DNA from: Bacillota bacterium
GTDB taxonomy: Bacteria > Bacillota > Clostridia > Christensenellales > SZUA-584
Assembly: GCA_023390815.1 (NCBI GenBank)
Contig: JAEWCC010000001.1
Span: forward strand, 22,048-86,047
Length of the DNA: 64,000 bases
Direction of reading: 5' to 3'
The notes beneath the pieces are model-generated. The model did not search any database. It was given only the letters and a program-made list of their open reading frames with translations, and had not been told where the DNA came from. Position numbers and translations under genes: made by a program. This document shows positions 37,701-46,426 of the stretch, in pieces (position 1 is the first letter of the stretch; each line of letters starts with the position of its first letter).

Positions 37701-39371
37701 TACAACAAATGCCGCGAATATCAGAACTACTGCACAAGGGCAGGGTGCAGCTACTATACGGTTGAAAGTGTAGAAAATGCCCATACCTATTCGGATTGCA
37801 CGGGCGTCTGCAGCGTATGCCGCTATAACCGGGGTACGCCCAGCCACCTCCTGACCGGATACCGCTGGGTGGATGTCGGAGCATACAACCTGTGCCGGGA
37901 GTACCAGAACTATTGCACGAGATCGGGGTGCAGCTACTATACGGTTACGGATACAGACGCCAGCCACAGCTATTCGGATTGTCAGGATAGCACCTGCAAT
38001 GAGTGCGGTTATAACCGGGGCACGAGATCGGGCTTCCTCGATACGGACGGGCACATTTATGATGATTGCACTGACCTTGTTTGCAACCGGTGCAACCATG
38101 AAAGCGCTTCCTCCCACCATATCCTGACCGGATACCGTTGGGTGGATGTCGGGGCATATAATCTGTGCCGGGAGTATCAGAACTACTGCACGAGATCCGG
38201 GTGCAGCTACTATACAGTTACGGATACAGACGCCAGCCACAGCTATTCGGATTGTCAGGATAGCACCTGCAATGAATGCGGCTATAACCGGGGCACGAGG
38301 TCGGGTTTCCTCGAAACGGACGGGCACATTTATGATAGCTGCACCGACCTTGTCTGCAACCGCTGCAACCATGAAAGGACTTCGTCTCACCACCTTCTGT
38401 CCGGGTACCGCTGGGTGGATGTGGGCGAATACAACAAATGCCGGGAGTATCAGAATTACTGCACAAGATCGGGGTGCAGCTACTATACGGTTACGGATAC
38501 AGACAGTTCCCACAGCTATTCGAATTGTCAGGACAGCACCTGCAACGAATGCGGCTACAACCGGGGTTCTGTTTCCGGAATCCTGAATTCTAACGGCCAC
38601 GTGTATGCCGATTGCACGGATACCTCATGCAACCGGTGCCTCGAATCAAGGACAGCCCCTGGCCATACCTACTCTTACAGTTGGGTCGACGTTGCAACAT
38701 CCGGCACATGCGAAAAGTATGTCGGGACGTGTTCCATCTGCGGCTATTCCTATGTATCCACTTATGATTACACCCACGCTTATTCCGACTGTGCGGACTC
38801 GACCTGCAACGACTGCGGATACGTTCGTACCGCGCCCGGCCATTCGTATTCTTACAGCTGGGTCGATGTAAGAACGTCCGGTACATGCGAAAAGTATGTC
38901 GGGACGTGTTCCGTCTGCGGCGATTCCTATGTATCCACTTATGACTACACCCACGCTTATTCCGACAACTGTACGGATACGACCTGCAACGACTGCGGAT
39001 ACGTGCGCACCGCGCCCGGCCATTCGTATTCTTACAGCTGGGTCGATGTAAGAACGTCGGGTACATGCGAAAAGTATGTGGGAACCTGCTCCAAATGCGG
39101 CTATTCGTACGTATCCACTTACGACTATACCCACGCTTACTCCAACAACTGTACGGACACGACCTGTAACGACTGCGGATACGTGCGTACCGCGCCCGGA
39201 CATTCATACACGTACAAATGGGTCGATGTGAGGACATCCGGCACGTGCGAAAAACTGGTCGGAACCTGTTCCAAATGCGGCTATTCGTACGTATCCACTT
39301 ATGACTATACTCACGCTTATACCAACAGCTCCGACAAGGTCTGCAACGACTGCGGATACGTACGGCCGTAA
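34767..39371 (+). CDS. Giant secreted cysteine-rich repeat protein 1
   Basis: 1534-aa exported protein of unknown function. Signal peptide (residues 1-24, ending AALAED) followed by a Pro/Thr/Glu spacer (about 26-70, repeats of APTETP). Residues about 75-430 are a unique domain without known motif. From about 440 cysteine pairs appear (CPDCGYG, CNDCGYVR). From about 690 come eight tandem units of 50-80 aa with the pattern GYRWVNVGEYDKCREYQNYC, then a CxxC pair such as GVCSDCRYNRGTP. Residues about 1299-1534 hold four units of a second type (SYSWVDVRTSGTCEK, GTCSKCGYSYVSTYDYTH, CNDCGYVRTAPGH). No LPXTG, SLH or C-terminal helix is seen, so it is released or held non-covalently. RBS ACGGAGGATAGGTC. 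Confidence 0.9.
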   Translation: MKKILGLLLVLIMVFTMMPSAALAEDPPPEPTPTETPAPPEPTPTATPAPTETPAPTETPAPTETPAPTPVSVLMDDGSDCPYPSCACHNELLGWEIINHGNDVDGTHYITGRSGSTVKMFAYDSAGTLTYSRVMTEGDIYTDHYTSRYNTYGDIVIIKYNDGTVSYMKGYVTYDGLTVSLGRRPNTNASSFDDYKDYIELWIDNRASDKYALQEYINYSYNEISYCYSHPGHNYEEVLEWEGLDPFYPIKVAPDTNTPPVYMYRKTDMSRIKFTSIDKCVDIGNSPGEILLRICSVFKNAPGALLDLLIDTAFGTANASLQPTFTVSLDYYISYRRYDFNTRQNLWSTTYSIGESDVTEFMKTGENAYLANSWSWLPLGDELNKTDVGYVLAKFQAIHKHTYSSDPGAKYDKPCSMICPDCGYGRRAWPRYFGGGNIYGHTKCWRHVYQNGQWEHVNYDVDCGIPILDWDQGFESYEIESYPCDCTLDTDRFTCSPSDPDYDPYHIYSDCTDKTCNDCGYVRDTGNHCYIYCTDTTCAYCGAPRIPQSHELEWRETFLYDEHGFQLIDENGLPLKGHAQGCKNCLYIVPGSIGSHSYTVWHGYGWPCEYSICSICRLDQTEITREHNLVEYYYFDGGLNSTSPEYICANGGYIKYKCLNNCGYIDDEFKLVSRGHIDYNSDGTCDRCGHVGHEMTGYRWVGIGEYDKCRQYQNYCTTPGCEYYTVEDVDTTHTYSDCTGVCSDCFYNRGTPSHLMTGYRWVNVGEYDKCREYQNYCTREGCDHYTVEDVDISHTYTDCSGICSDCRYNRGTPNHLMTGYRWVNVGEYDKCREYQNYCTRPGCEHYTVEDVDTSHTYTDCSGVCSDCRYNRGTPNHLLTGYRWVNVGEYNKCREYQNYCTRAGCEYYTVADVDGIHTYTNCQDSVCNDCSYNRGSVSGYLLDGHVYSDCLDLTCERGDNTRASASHTMTGHRWVNVGEYNKCREYQNYCTRAGCSYYTVESVENAHTYSDCTGVCSVCRYNRGTPSHLLTGYRWVDVGAYNLCREYQNYCTRSGCSYYTVTDTDASHSYSDCQDSTCNECGYNRGTRSGFLDTDGHIYDDCTDLVCNRCNHESASSHHILTGYRWVDVGAYNLCREYQNYCTRSGCSYYTVTDTDASHSYSDCQDSTCNECGYNRGTRSGFLETDGHIYDSCTDLVCNRCNHERTSSHHLLSGYRWVDVGEYNKCREYQNYCTRSGCSYYTVTDTDSSHSYSNCQDSTCNECGYNRGSVSGILNSNGHVYADCTDTSCNRCLESRTAPGHTYSYSWVDVATSGTCEKYVGTCSICGYSYVSTYDYTHAYSDCADSTCNDCGYVRTAPGHSYSYSWVDVRTSGTCEKYVGTCSVCGDSYVSTYDYTHAYSDNCTDTTCNDCGYVRTAPGHSYSYSWVDVRTSGTCEKYVGTCSKCGYSYVSTYDYTHAYSNNCTDTTCNDCGYVRTAPGHSYTYKWVDVRTSGTCEKLVGTCSKCGYSYVSTYDYTHAYTNSSDKVCNDCGYVRP
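36841..39371 (+). repeat. Intragenic tandem repeats of giant protein 1
   Basis: Eight units beginning near GYRWV and four beginning near YSWVDV are repeated in frame with high DNA identity. Such DNA can expand, contract or recombine with the paralogous array at 41.3-43.5 kb. Confidence 0.85.
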
Positions 39372-39424
39372 TAAAAACTACTCTTTATCACAAACCGCAT
39401 ACATTTGCGGCTCGACTGACGACG

Positions 39425-39463
39425 AACGCCCCGCTTTGCATGAAAAGCGGGGCGTTATCTTTT
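39425..39463 (+). terminator. Terminator after giant protein 1
   Basis: AACGCCCCGCTTT pairs with AAAGCGGGGCGTT (13 bp, 6-nt loop), followed by ATCTTTT. Confidence 0.85.
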
Positions 39464-39581
39464 ACTCATAGCCGGTGTGTTCTTTATCATGTTTTGCATT
39501 ACTAAGCCGTAGACATTACCACCCCCTGTTTTTGCCGCTCTGCACTTCCGCCGATGGCCCATAAATATTAACCAATTTTGG

Positions 39582-39610
39582 TTGACATTTATTTTATTTC
39601 ATGGTATTAA
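39582..39610 (+). promoter_or_regulatory. Sigma-A type promoter of the second giant repeat-protein gene
   Basis: Perfect TTGACA (39582-39587), 17-bp spacer, TATTAA (39605-39610). Like the promoter of the first gene, it starts GTTGACAT and has ATG just before the -10, so the two are probably co-regulated duplicates. Confidence 0.7.
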
Positions 39611-39786
39611 TTTATGTATACTATAAGTCGAATTTTGTAATATTTTTTATTTTATTGGTACTCAATGTTTTATTATCTATCTTATCCTATATGTGGTTAG
39701 CTGCATTCAGATCTCTTAAATTGTCCCTGTCACCTGACGTTTGCATCGTCTGGGATTAACACATCTATTAAAACGGAGGATAAGAC

Positions 39787-42700
39787 ATGAAAAAAATCTT
39801 AGGGCTATTGCTGGCATTAATCATGGTATTCACGATGATCCCAACAGCCGCGCTGGCGGAAGACCCGCCGCCCGAGCCGACGCCGACGGAAACACCAGCA
39901 CCAATGGAAACGCCTGCGCCAACGGAGACGCCCGAGCCGACGCCAACAGGGACCCCTGAACCTGATTACGATGAAACCCGCAATATATTAGGTCATGATG
40001 TTCATGTTGATTTTTACCTGACAAGTTCAGAACATACAGCTAAAGTTTATATCGATGGTAATTATAGCGAAGTGCAGAGTTCCTCTACCCCTCCAGATAT
40101 ACGTAAAGGTGAACATCCCGAGGGGTGGGGAGATGAAGCCAATGATCCAACCTGCGGAGGTTCAATGGAAGCCGGATTTTTTGATCCGGAAAGAACGAAT
40201 CAGGGATTAGGTCCCTGTGTCACTGTTCCTGGTCTTGTCGGTGATTATCGTTATCTTGGTTCCCAGTCACGCTATGGATATACTGCTGACATATACAGAA
40301 AAGACAAAATCGTTTGTTTTTATGGGGGGGAGGCAAACTATCTTGAATGGGATGAGCGCGATTCATTAGGTGTAATGCTATGTGCTATATCTTGGTTTTT
40401 GCCCGCCGCTGCAGGTTTTGAAATGATCGCATTGGCATTAAATGCTGCCAATGCGGTTTTTACCGGATCCCAAATAATGGCGACATCTCAAACCAGTCTA
40501 TTCCTTGAATTAATATACTTCTACTATGATTATGCGATAGTTTTACCTGATGGAACTACTATTAAAGAACTTCAAAGACGTTATGGATATTTTTACGTAA
40601 ACAAAGGATATGCACCGGACTATTATGATTTGAGGGAGCGAGAATTTTATATAATGCTTGATGATGGTACATACTGGTACAATAATATTGGCTTTATAAG
40701 TAATTATATAGATGCTGTGCTTAGTTATTTTGATCGTTATGGGGAACACGCAGAGACGTATACGGACGATAGCGACTGCTATTGCAATTATTGCAATACC
40801 CCCAGACATAAATATGATTCATGCACAGATATTGATTGCAATCGCTGTGGAGAAACCCGTACGCCGGGAAGCTGCCAGCTGGAATGGCGTGAAACCCCCT
40901 TATTTGATGAGCACGGATTCCAACTGCTTGACGAGAACGGATTACCACTGAAAGGACATGTGCAAGGATGCAAAAACTGCCTATATATCGTCCCGGGCAG
41001 CATTGGTTCTCACTCTTACGGAGAATGGCGTGTTGAACTTATCCACGACCCTGATGAGTACAACATCTGCTCGGTTTGCGAATTATCCCAAACACTGAAA
41101 AACCGTGATCATGATCTTGTCCCAGAAAGATATTACATTTACAGCGGAGTATGGAGTTGGGTGTCTCCGGCAGACATATGCAACCTCGACCCGGAGGATG
41201 GTTTAGGGTATGTTCAATATAAATGCCAGAACAATTGCGGTTATATTGAAAATGAATATTCTCTTTTCACGCCGACCCCCGCGGGCCATATAGACTATGA
41301 CAGTAACGGAGTTTGCGACAGGTGCGAGCAGCAGGTTGGTCACCCAATGACCCAAGCCGCCTGGGTAAGCGTAGGAGAGTACGATAAATGCAAGGTGTTT
41401 GCCAGTCACTGCACTATAACAGGATGCGATTATCATACCTTTGATGATGTAATCATCGCCCATACCTACACGGATTGCTCGGACGACAGATGCAACGTCT
41501 GCTATTATTACAGAGGCGCGTTATCGTCGGGTACCCTTGCGTCGGACGGGCATGTATATGATGATTCCTCTGACCTTGTATGCAACAGGTGCCTCCATCA
41601 ACACAATATGATTTCCCGTACGGTAAACGCAGGGGAATACGATAAATGCCAGGAATACCAAAACTACTGCACGACATGCGGCTACTTTACGGCTGTGTCA
41701 TATAACACAGGCCATACCTATACGAATTGTGCGGACAACACGTGCGATGTCTGCAGCTATTACAGGGGCCTGCCGGGTTACATCGAAACAGATGGGCACG
41801 TATATGATGATTGCTTTGATCTCGATTGCAACAGGTGTCCCCATGAAAGGACTGAACCCCACCACCTCATGACCGAACCTGCCTGGGTATCGGTAGGCGA
41901 GTACAACAAATGCCAGGTAAAGATCAGCCATTGCACGAGATCTTGGTGCAACTATTATCCCATTGAGGAGGTGGACGATACCCATACCTATTCGGATTGC
42001 TCAGGGGTCTGCAGTGTCTGCAGCTATAACAGGGGCACGCCCAGCCATTTGATGACCGAACACCGTTGGGTGAATGTAGGGGAATACAATAGATGCCAAG
42101 AAAAACAGAACTACTGCGCAAGGCCAGGGTGCGACTTCTATACGGTTGTTGAGGTAGAAAATGCACATACCTATTCGGATTGCTCAGGCGTCTGCAGCGT
42201 ATGCAGTTATAACAGGGGTACGCCCAACCATTTGATGACTGGGTACCGCTGGGTAGGCGTCGGGGAATACGATAAATGCCAGGAATACCAAAACTACTGT
42301 ACGGCATGCGGCTACTTCACGGCTGTGTCATATAACACCAGCCATACCTATACGAATTGTGCGGACAACACGTGCGACGTCTGCAGCTATTTCAGGGACC
42401 TGCCGTGTTACATCGAAACAGACGGGCACGTATATGATGATTGCTTTGATCTCGATTGCAACAGGTGTCCCCACGAAAGGACTGAGCCCCATCACCTCAT
42501 GACCGAACCCGTCTGGGTAGCTGTAGGCGAGTACAACAAATGCCGGGTAAAGACCAGCCACTGCACGAGATCTTGGTGCAGCTATTATCCAATTGAGGAG
42601 GTAGATAATACCCATACCTACTCGGATTGCGCGGCTGCGGTCTGTACCGTTTGCTCCTATAACAGAGGCCAAGCGCCGAATGGCTACCTCGAGTCGGACG

Positions 42701-43734
42701 GACACATATATGATAATTGCGATGACCTTGTATGCAACCGGTGCCTCCATGAGCGGACTACGCCCGGCCATATAATGGCCGGACATCGTTGGGTGAACGT
42801 AGGAGAATATAATAAGTGTCGGGAATATCAGAACTATTGTACAAGACCGGGGTGCAGCCACTACACGGTGGAGAATGTTGAAAATGCCCATACCTATTCG
42901 GATTGCTCGGGCGTCTGCAGCGTCTGCAGCTATAACAGGGGGACGCCCAGCCACCTTATGACCGGGTACCGCTGGGTGGACGTCGGGGCATACAACAAAT
43001 GCCGGGAGTATCAGAACTACTGCACAAGATCCGGGTGCAGCTACTATGCGGTTGAGGATGTAGACAGCAGCCACAGCTATTCGAATTGTCAGGATAGTGA
43101 CTGCAACGGGTGCAGCTATAACCGGGGTTCGAGTTCGGGTTTCCTCGAAACGGACGGTCACATGTATAATAGTTGCACCGACCTTGAATGCAACCGGTGC
43201 CTCCAAGACAGGACTTCGGCCCACCACCTCCTTTCCGGGTACCGTTGGGTGGACGTCGGGGAATACAACAAATGCCGCGAATATCAGAATTACTGCACAA
43301 GATCAGGGTGCAGCTACTATACGGTTGATGATGTAGACGGTTCCCATAGCTATTCGAACTGCCAGGATAGCGTCTGCAACGAATGCAGCTATAACAGGGG
43401 TTCGGTATCCGGAATCCTATATTCCGATGGGCATATCTATACGGATTGTGCGGACACCGCGTGCAATCGGTGCAGCCATACAAGGGCTGCGCTCAGCCAT
43501 ACCTACCCATCCTGGACGAACTATTCGTCCACGCAACACAGGCGCGCATGCAACGTATGCGACCATTACGTATATGCGAACCATATCTTCTCCTCTTGGG
43601 TAAAATACTCGACTACGCAGCATAAGCGGACGTGCAGCTCTTGCGGACGCACGGAGTACCAGAGCCATACGTGGACCTACATACCCGGCAGCGGCAGCGT
43701 ATACAAGTGTAACGTATGCGGTGCCTACAAGTAG
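39787..43734 (+). CDS. Giant secreted cysteine-rich repeat protein 2
   Basis: 1315-aa paralogue of the preceding gene with nearly the same signal peptide (MKKILGLLLALIMVFTM) and Pro/Thr spacer. Residues about 60-320 differ from protein 1 and include a hydrophobic stretch (about 195-235, around AISWFLPAAAGFEMIALAL). Both proteins share a module LFDEHGFQLLDENGLPLKGH, then GCKNCLYIVPGSIGSHSY. From about 518 there are nine units of the GYRWV/VGEYNKC type with CxxC pairs (GVCSVCSYNRGTP, LVCNRCLHER). The C-terminus is a shorter CxxC region (ACNVCDHYV, TCSSCGRTE, KCNVCGAYK). The second repeat type of protein 1 is absent. No wall anchor is seen. RBS ACGGAGGATAAGAC. Confidence 0.9.
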   Translation: MKKILGLLLALIMVFTMIPTAALAEDPPPEPTPTETPAPMETPAPTETPEPTPTGTPEPDYDETRNILGHDVHVDFYLTSSEHTAKVYIDGNYSEVQSSSTPPDIRKGEHPEGWGDEANDPTCGGSMEAGFFDPERTNQGLGPCVTVPGLVGDYRYLGSQSRYGYTADIYRKDKIVCFYGGEANYLEWDERDSLGVMLCAISWFLPAAAGFEMIALALNAANAVFTGSQIMATSQTSLFLELIYFYYDYAIVLPDGTTIKELQRRYGYFYVNKGYAPDYYDLREREFYIMLDDGTYWYNNIGFISNYIDAVLSYFDRYGEHAETYTDDSDCYCNYCNTPRHKYDSCTDIDCNRCGETRTPGSCQLEWRETPLFDEHGFQLLDENGLPLKGHVQGCKNCLYIVPGSIGSHSYGEWRVELIHDPDEYNICSVCELSQTLKNRDHDLVPERYYIYSGVWSWVSPADICNLDPEDGLGYVQYKCQNNCGYIENEYSLFTPTPAGHIDYDSNGVCDRCEQQVGHPMTQAAWVSVGEYDKCKVFASHCTITGCDYHTFDDVIIAHTYTDCSDDRCNVCYYYRGALSSGTLASDGHVYDDSSDLVCNRCLHQHNMISRTVNAGEYDKCQEYQNYCTTCGYFTAVSYNTGHTYTNCADNTCDVCSYYRGLPGYIETDGHVYDDCFDLDCNRCPHERTEPHHLMTEPAWVSVGEYNKCQVKISHCTRSWCNYYPIEEVDDTHTYSDCSGVCSVCSYNRGTPSHLMTEHRWVNVGEYNRCQEKQNYCARPGCDFYTVVEVENAHTYSDCSGVCSVCSYNRGTPNHLMTGYRWVGVGEYDKCQEYQNYCTACGYFTAVSYNTSHTYTNCADNTCDVCSYFRDLPCYIETDGHVYDDCFDLDCNRCPHERTEPHHLMTEPVWVAVGEYNKCRVKTSHCTRSWCSYYPIEEVDNTHTYSDCAAAVCTVCSYNRGQAPNGYLESDGHIYDNCDDLVCNRCLHERTTPGHIMAGHRWVNVGEYNKCREYQNYCTRPGCSHYTVENVENAHTYSDCSGVCSVCSYNRGTPSHLMTGYRWVDVGAYNKCREYQNYCTRSGCSYYAVEDVDSSHSYSNCQDSDCNGCSYNRGSSSGFLETDGHMYNSCTDLECNRCLQDRTSAHHLLSGYRWVDVGEYNKCREYQNYCTRSGCSYYTVDDVDGSHSYSNCQDSVCNECSYNRGSVSGILYSDGHIYTDCADTACNRCSHTRAALSHTYPSWTNYSSTQHRRACNVCDHYVYANHIFSSWVKYSTTQHKRTCSSCGRTEYQSHTWTYIPGSGSVYKCNVCGAYK
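41340..43500 (+). repeat. Intragenic tandem repeats of giant protein 2
   Basis: Nine in-frame units with the VGEYNKC core. A longer block of about 600 bp is itself duplicated (VGEYDKCQEYQNYC to HERTEPHHLMTEP appears twice, near 41.6-41.9 and 42.2-42.5 kb), showing segmental duplication. Confidence 0.8.
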
Positions 43735-43784
43735 GGCTGACAACAGCCTATATAGCATGCGAGCCATAGAAACGCGTTAATATG

Positions 43785-43816
43785 AAAGGGGCTGTCCGAA
43801 ACGGGCTGCCCCTTTT
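43785..43816 (+). terminator. Terminator after giant protein 2
   Basis: AAAGGGGC pairs with GCCCCTTT, and an inner stem (GTCCG/CGGGC) continues past one mismatch to an AAA loop; TTTTATG follows the plus-strand arm. Confidence 0.7.
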
Positions 43817-43870
43817 ATGTTCAGGATATAACCTTAATCCTCTCCCGTCCGGCATGTTCTATAGCCAAGC

Positions 43871-43906
43871 AAAAGAATATAACCGCTGTGGACAACGGTT
43901 ATATTC
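43871..43906 (-). terminator. Terminator after xylA
   Basis: On the minus strand GAATATAACCG pairs with CGGTTATATTC (11 bp, 10-nt loop), followed by TTTTGCTT. Confidence 0.7.
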
Positions 43907-43957
43907 AATGAAAAAGGTATTGAAATTGTCAGACACACCCGCTCCGGCGGAACTGTT

Positions 43958-45271
43958 CTACGCGAAGAACGCCTCGTTGACGATCCCCTCCAGATACTCC
44001 TGTTCCCCGCTTTCCTTCATCTGCACGTCGCCCAGCGAGAGCGCATGGGCTTCAAGCTCCTTGAAGCCGCAGGTTCCGGTTGCGATCTTTTCGCCGATAC
44101 CCGAATCGTAGCTTTGGTACCTTCTGTTCATGAACTGCTCCAGCCGTCCGTCCTCAGCCAGTTTCCACGCCATCTTGAAGCCGAGCGCCATTGTATCCAT
44201 GCCTGTGATATATCCGCGGAATACATCCTCGGGCGAAATGGACTCCCGGCGCAGCTTGGCGTCGAAGTTTGTGCCGCCTTTGATAAATCCGCCCGCTTTA
44301 ATCACTTCATACATGGCAAGCGCGATGTCATAAACATTGGTGGGGAAATTGTCGGTGTCCCAACCGTTGAACGGCTCGCCTTGGTTAGCGTCGATCGAAC
44401 CGAAGACGCCGTTCGACCGCGCTACACGCAATTCGTGCGCAAAAGTATGCCGTGCCAGCGTGGCGTGGTTGGCTTCGATATTCATCTTGAAATCATCCTG
44501 CAAGCCGTATTTGCGCAGGAAACCCAGCACCGTCGCGACGTCATAGTCATACTGGTGGCAGGTAGGCTCCATCGGCTTAGGTTCGATATAAAGGTCCCCT
44601 TTAAAACCGATACTGCGCGCGTAATCCCGCGCCATGGTCAGCATCCGGGCAAGGTTATCCTGCTCCAGCGCAAAATTCGTATTGAGCAGTGTGATGTATC
44701 CCTCCCGGCCGCCCCAAAAGACGTAACCTTGACCTTTAAGCCGCACGGTCACTTCCATAGCTTTTTTGATCTGCGCCGCGGCAAACGCGAACACGTCCGC
44801 GCTGCAGGAGGTGGCAGCGCCGTGCATATATCGCTTGTTTCCAAAGAGGTTGGCCGTACCCCACAGCAGCTTTTTCCCGCGCTCTTTCATGAGCTTCTCA
44901 AGCAGATCGGCATACCGGTCCAGTATAGCATTGCTTTCGGCCAGCGTAGCACCCTCGTATGCGATGTCCCTGTCGTGGAAGCAGAAATAATCGATCCCAA
45001 GCTTGTCCATGATCTCGAAACCTGCGTAAGCTTTGTTGGTATAAATCTCATCCAGCGTGGTTCCGCCATAGGATTTATCGAGAGTACCCGGGCCAAACTG
45101 GTCCCGAGCATCGCCGCAAAGCGTATGCCAATAGGACATCGCGAACCGCAGGTGCTCCTTCATTGTCTTCCCCCCTAGCTTTTCGCCGGGGTTATAAAAC
45201 TTAAACGAGAACGGCGCTCCGCCTTTGCCCTGATATTCGATCTTTGGAACATTCGGAAAAAATTCTTTCAT
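43958..45271 (-). CDS. xylA: Xylose isomerase
   Basis: Converts D-xylose to D-xylulose with two divalent metals. At 437 aa it belongs to the longer class II xylose isomerases. MKEFFPNVPKIEYQG at the N-terminus, the catalytic His and Asp in DYFCFHDRDIA, the Trp/Gly/Arg-rich YVFWGGREGY and LYIEPKPMEPTCHQYD with a metal Glu are clear. ATG 45271 has GAGGTG six bases upstream; GTG 45280 would add three residues. The gene stands alone between terminators; no xylulokinase is adjacent, though the arabinose-type FGGY kinase is elsewhere in the window. Confidence 0.97.
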   Translation of the reverse strand: MKEFFPNVPKIEYQGKGGAPFSFKFYNPGEKLGGKTMKEHLRFAMSYWHTLCGDARDQFGPGTLDKSYGGTTLDEIYTNKAYAGFEIMDKLGIDYFCFHDRDIAYEGATLAESNAILDRYADLLEKLMKERGKKLLWGTANLFGNKRYMHGAATSCSADVFAFAAAQIKKAMEVTVRLKGQGYVFWGGREGYITLLNTNFALEQDNLARMLTMARDYARSIGFKGDLYIEPKPMEPTCHQYDYDVATVLGFLRKYGLQDDFKMNIEANHATLARHTFAHELRVARSNGVFGSIDANQGEPFNGWDTDNFPTNVYDIALAMYEVIKAGGFIKGGTNFDAKLRRESISPEDVFRGYITGMDTMALGFKMAWKLAEDGRLEQFMNRRYQSYDSGIGEKIATGTCGFKELEAHALSLGDVQMKESGEQEYLEGIVNEAFFA

Positions 45272-45290
45272 TTCAAGCACCTCGAATATT

Positions 45291-45302
45291 GGTATCGTTT
45301 TC
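45291..45302. promoter_or_regulatory. Possible LacI-type operator upstream of xylA
   Basis: GGTATCGTTTTC matches 10 of 12 positions of the GAAATCGTTTTC sites found near the LacI gene. It lies 20 bp upstream of the xylA start. Confidence 0.35.
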
Positions 45303-45511
45303 TTAAGAATATTCTAACCGCAGGACAGGAGGCGTACCACCCATTTGATTAGTACATAATTAATGGTTTATACAGGGTATCCGATAAGAATATCCATGTC
45401 CTGCAAGAAGACGCACAGACTTTACACGAGTATAAAAATTGACAGGTTAAATTTATATGGACCTTGAATTTGTGCGGGTGCCCGGCTTTTAAAAAGTATG
45501 GTGAAAACGTA

Positions 45512-45545
45512 TTGCCCCGGATCTCCTCAAGATTTCCGGGGCAAC
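45512..45545 (-). terminator. Terminator after the aldo/keto reductase gene
   Basis: TTGCCCCGGA pairs with TCCGGGGCAA across about 13 nt; on the minus strand TACGTTTT follows. Confidence 0.65.
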
Positions 45546-45574
45546 GAACTTCAGCAATAGAAACGAAGTATCAA

Positions 45575-46426
45575 TTAAAAACTGATTTTATCGGGATCGT
45601 TGCCCGACCAGCCGAATTCGGGCAGGGCGTTGATGGCGGCCATATCTTCCGCGCCGATCTCAAAGAAGAACACGTTCGTGTTTTCGATGATGCGCGAGGG
45701 CGTGACGGACTTGGGCAACGGTAAAAAGCTGTTCTGCAGGCACCAGCGGATGCACAACTGCGCGACGCTTGCGCCATATTTCTTCGCCATCAGGGCGAGC
45801 ATCGGATGCTCGAGCACCCTGCCCGTGCCCAGCGGACTCCACGCCTGCACGAGTATGTTGTTCTTTTTGCAGTATGCCACGGTTTCGGGCTGCGTATAGC
45901 CCGGATGCAGCTCGATCTGGTTCACCATCGGCTTTATTTCCGCGTCGGCCATCAGCGGCTCCAGATGGTGCGACAGGAAGTTGCTGACGCCGATCGCACG
46001 GATGCGGCCTTCCTTGTAAAGCTGCTCAAACGCCTTCCATGTGCTGCGGTTGGTCTGCTGCCACCCTGCGCCGTGCTGTAGTGCCGCAGGCCAGTGGATG
46101 AGATACAGATCGAGGTAATCCAATTGCAGCGCCTTCATCGAAGCCTCAAACGCTTTCATGGTCTTATCATAGCCGCGCTCAGAGTTCCAAAGCTTGGTCG
46201 TTATAAATAACTCTTTGCGGTCCACGCCGCCTTGCTTGATGCCTTCGCCGACGCCCTGTTCGTTTCGATACGCGGCGGCGGTATCAATGTGCCGGTATCC
46301 GGCCTCGATCGCAGTTTTAACGGAATTGACGGCGACATCGCCGCTGGGCGTCTGCCAGGTGCCAAAGCCCACGCAGGGAATCCCGACGCCGTTGCTCAGT
46401 ATAAACGTATCAGTCAGTTTGTTCAT
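45575..46426 (-). CDS. Aldo/keto reductase
   Basis: NADPH-dependent oxidoreductase of 283 aa with a TIM-barrel fold, closest to the AKR5 group of 2,5-diketogluconate/methylglyoxal reductases. The catalytic set is visible: Asp and Tyr in GYRHIDTAAAYRNE, Lys in FITTKLWNSE and His in LYLIHWP. GVSNFLSHHLEPL and LPKSVTPSRIIENTNVF bind the cofactor. The physiological substrate is not shown by the context. RBS AAGGGGGACACC. It is monocistronic, with its own terminator. Confidence 0.93.
   Translation of the reverse strand: MNKLTDTFILSNGVGIPCVGFGTWQTPSGDVAVNSVKTAIEAGYRHIDTAAAYRNEQGVGEGIKQGGVDRKELFITTKLWNSERGYDKTMKAFEASMKALQLDYLDLYLIHWPAALQHGAGWQQTNRSTWKAFEQLYKEGRIRAIGVSNFLSHHLEPLMADAEIKPMVNQIELHPGYTQPETVAYCKKNNILVQAWSPLGTGRVLEHPMLALMAKKYGASVAQLCIRWCLQNSFLPLPKSVTPSRIIENTNVFFFEIGAEDMAAINALPEFGWSGNDPDKISF

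Larger units (their letters stand above)
39372..39786. other. 415-bp region between the two giant genes
   Basis: Contains the terminator of the first gene and the promoter of the second. The part from about 39,560 to 39,720 is AT-rich like the leader of the first gene. No gene is visible. Confidence 0.7.
45272..45574. other. 303-bp region upstream of xylA
   Basis: Holds the xylA leader, an operator-like site (45291-45302), an inverted repeat of GAATATT/AGAATATTC (from about 45,284 to 45,317) and the aldo/keto reductase terminator. No gene is visible. Confidence 0.6.

Noticed and set aside
37620..38600. Minus-strand frame of 326 codons, and similar ones at 42.3-43.2 kb, with regular repeats
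   Set aside because: The periodicity is the reverse reading of the tandem repeats in the giant secreted proteins, which have signal peptides, promoters and RBSs on the plus strand.
36841..43500. Direct repeats considered as a CRISPR array
   Set aside because: Unit length is 150-240 bp, in frame and coding, with no short spacers and no cas genes.
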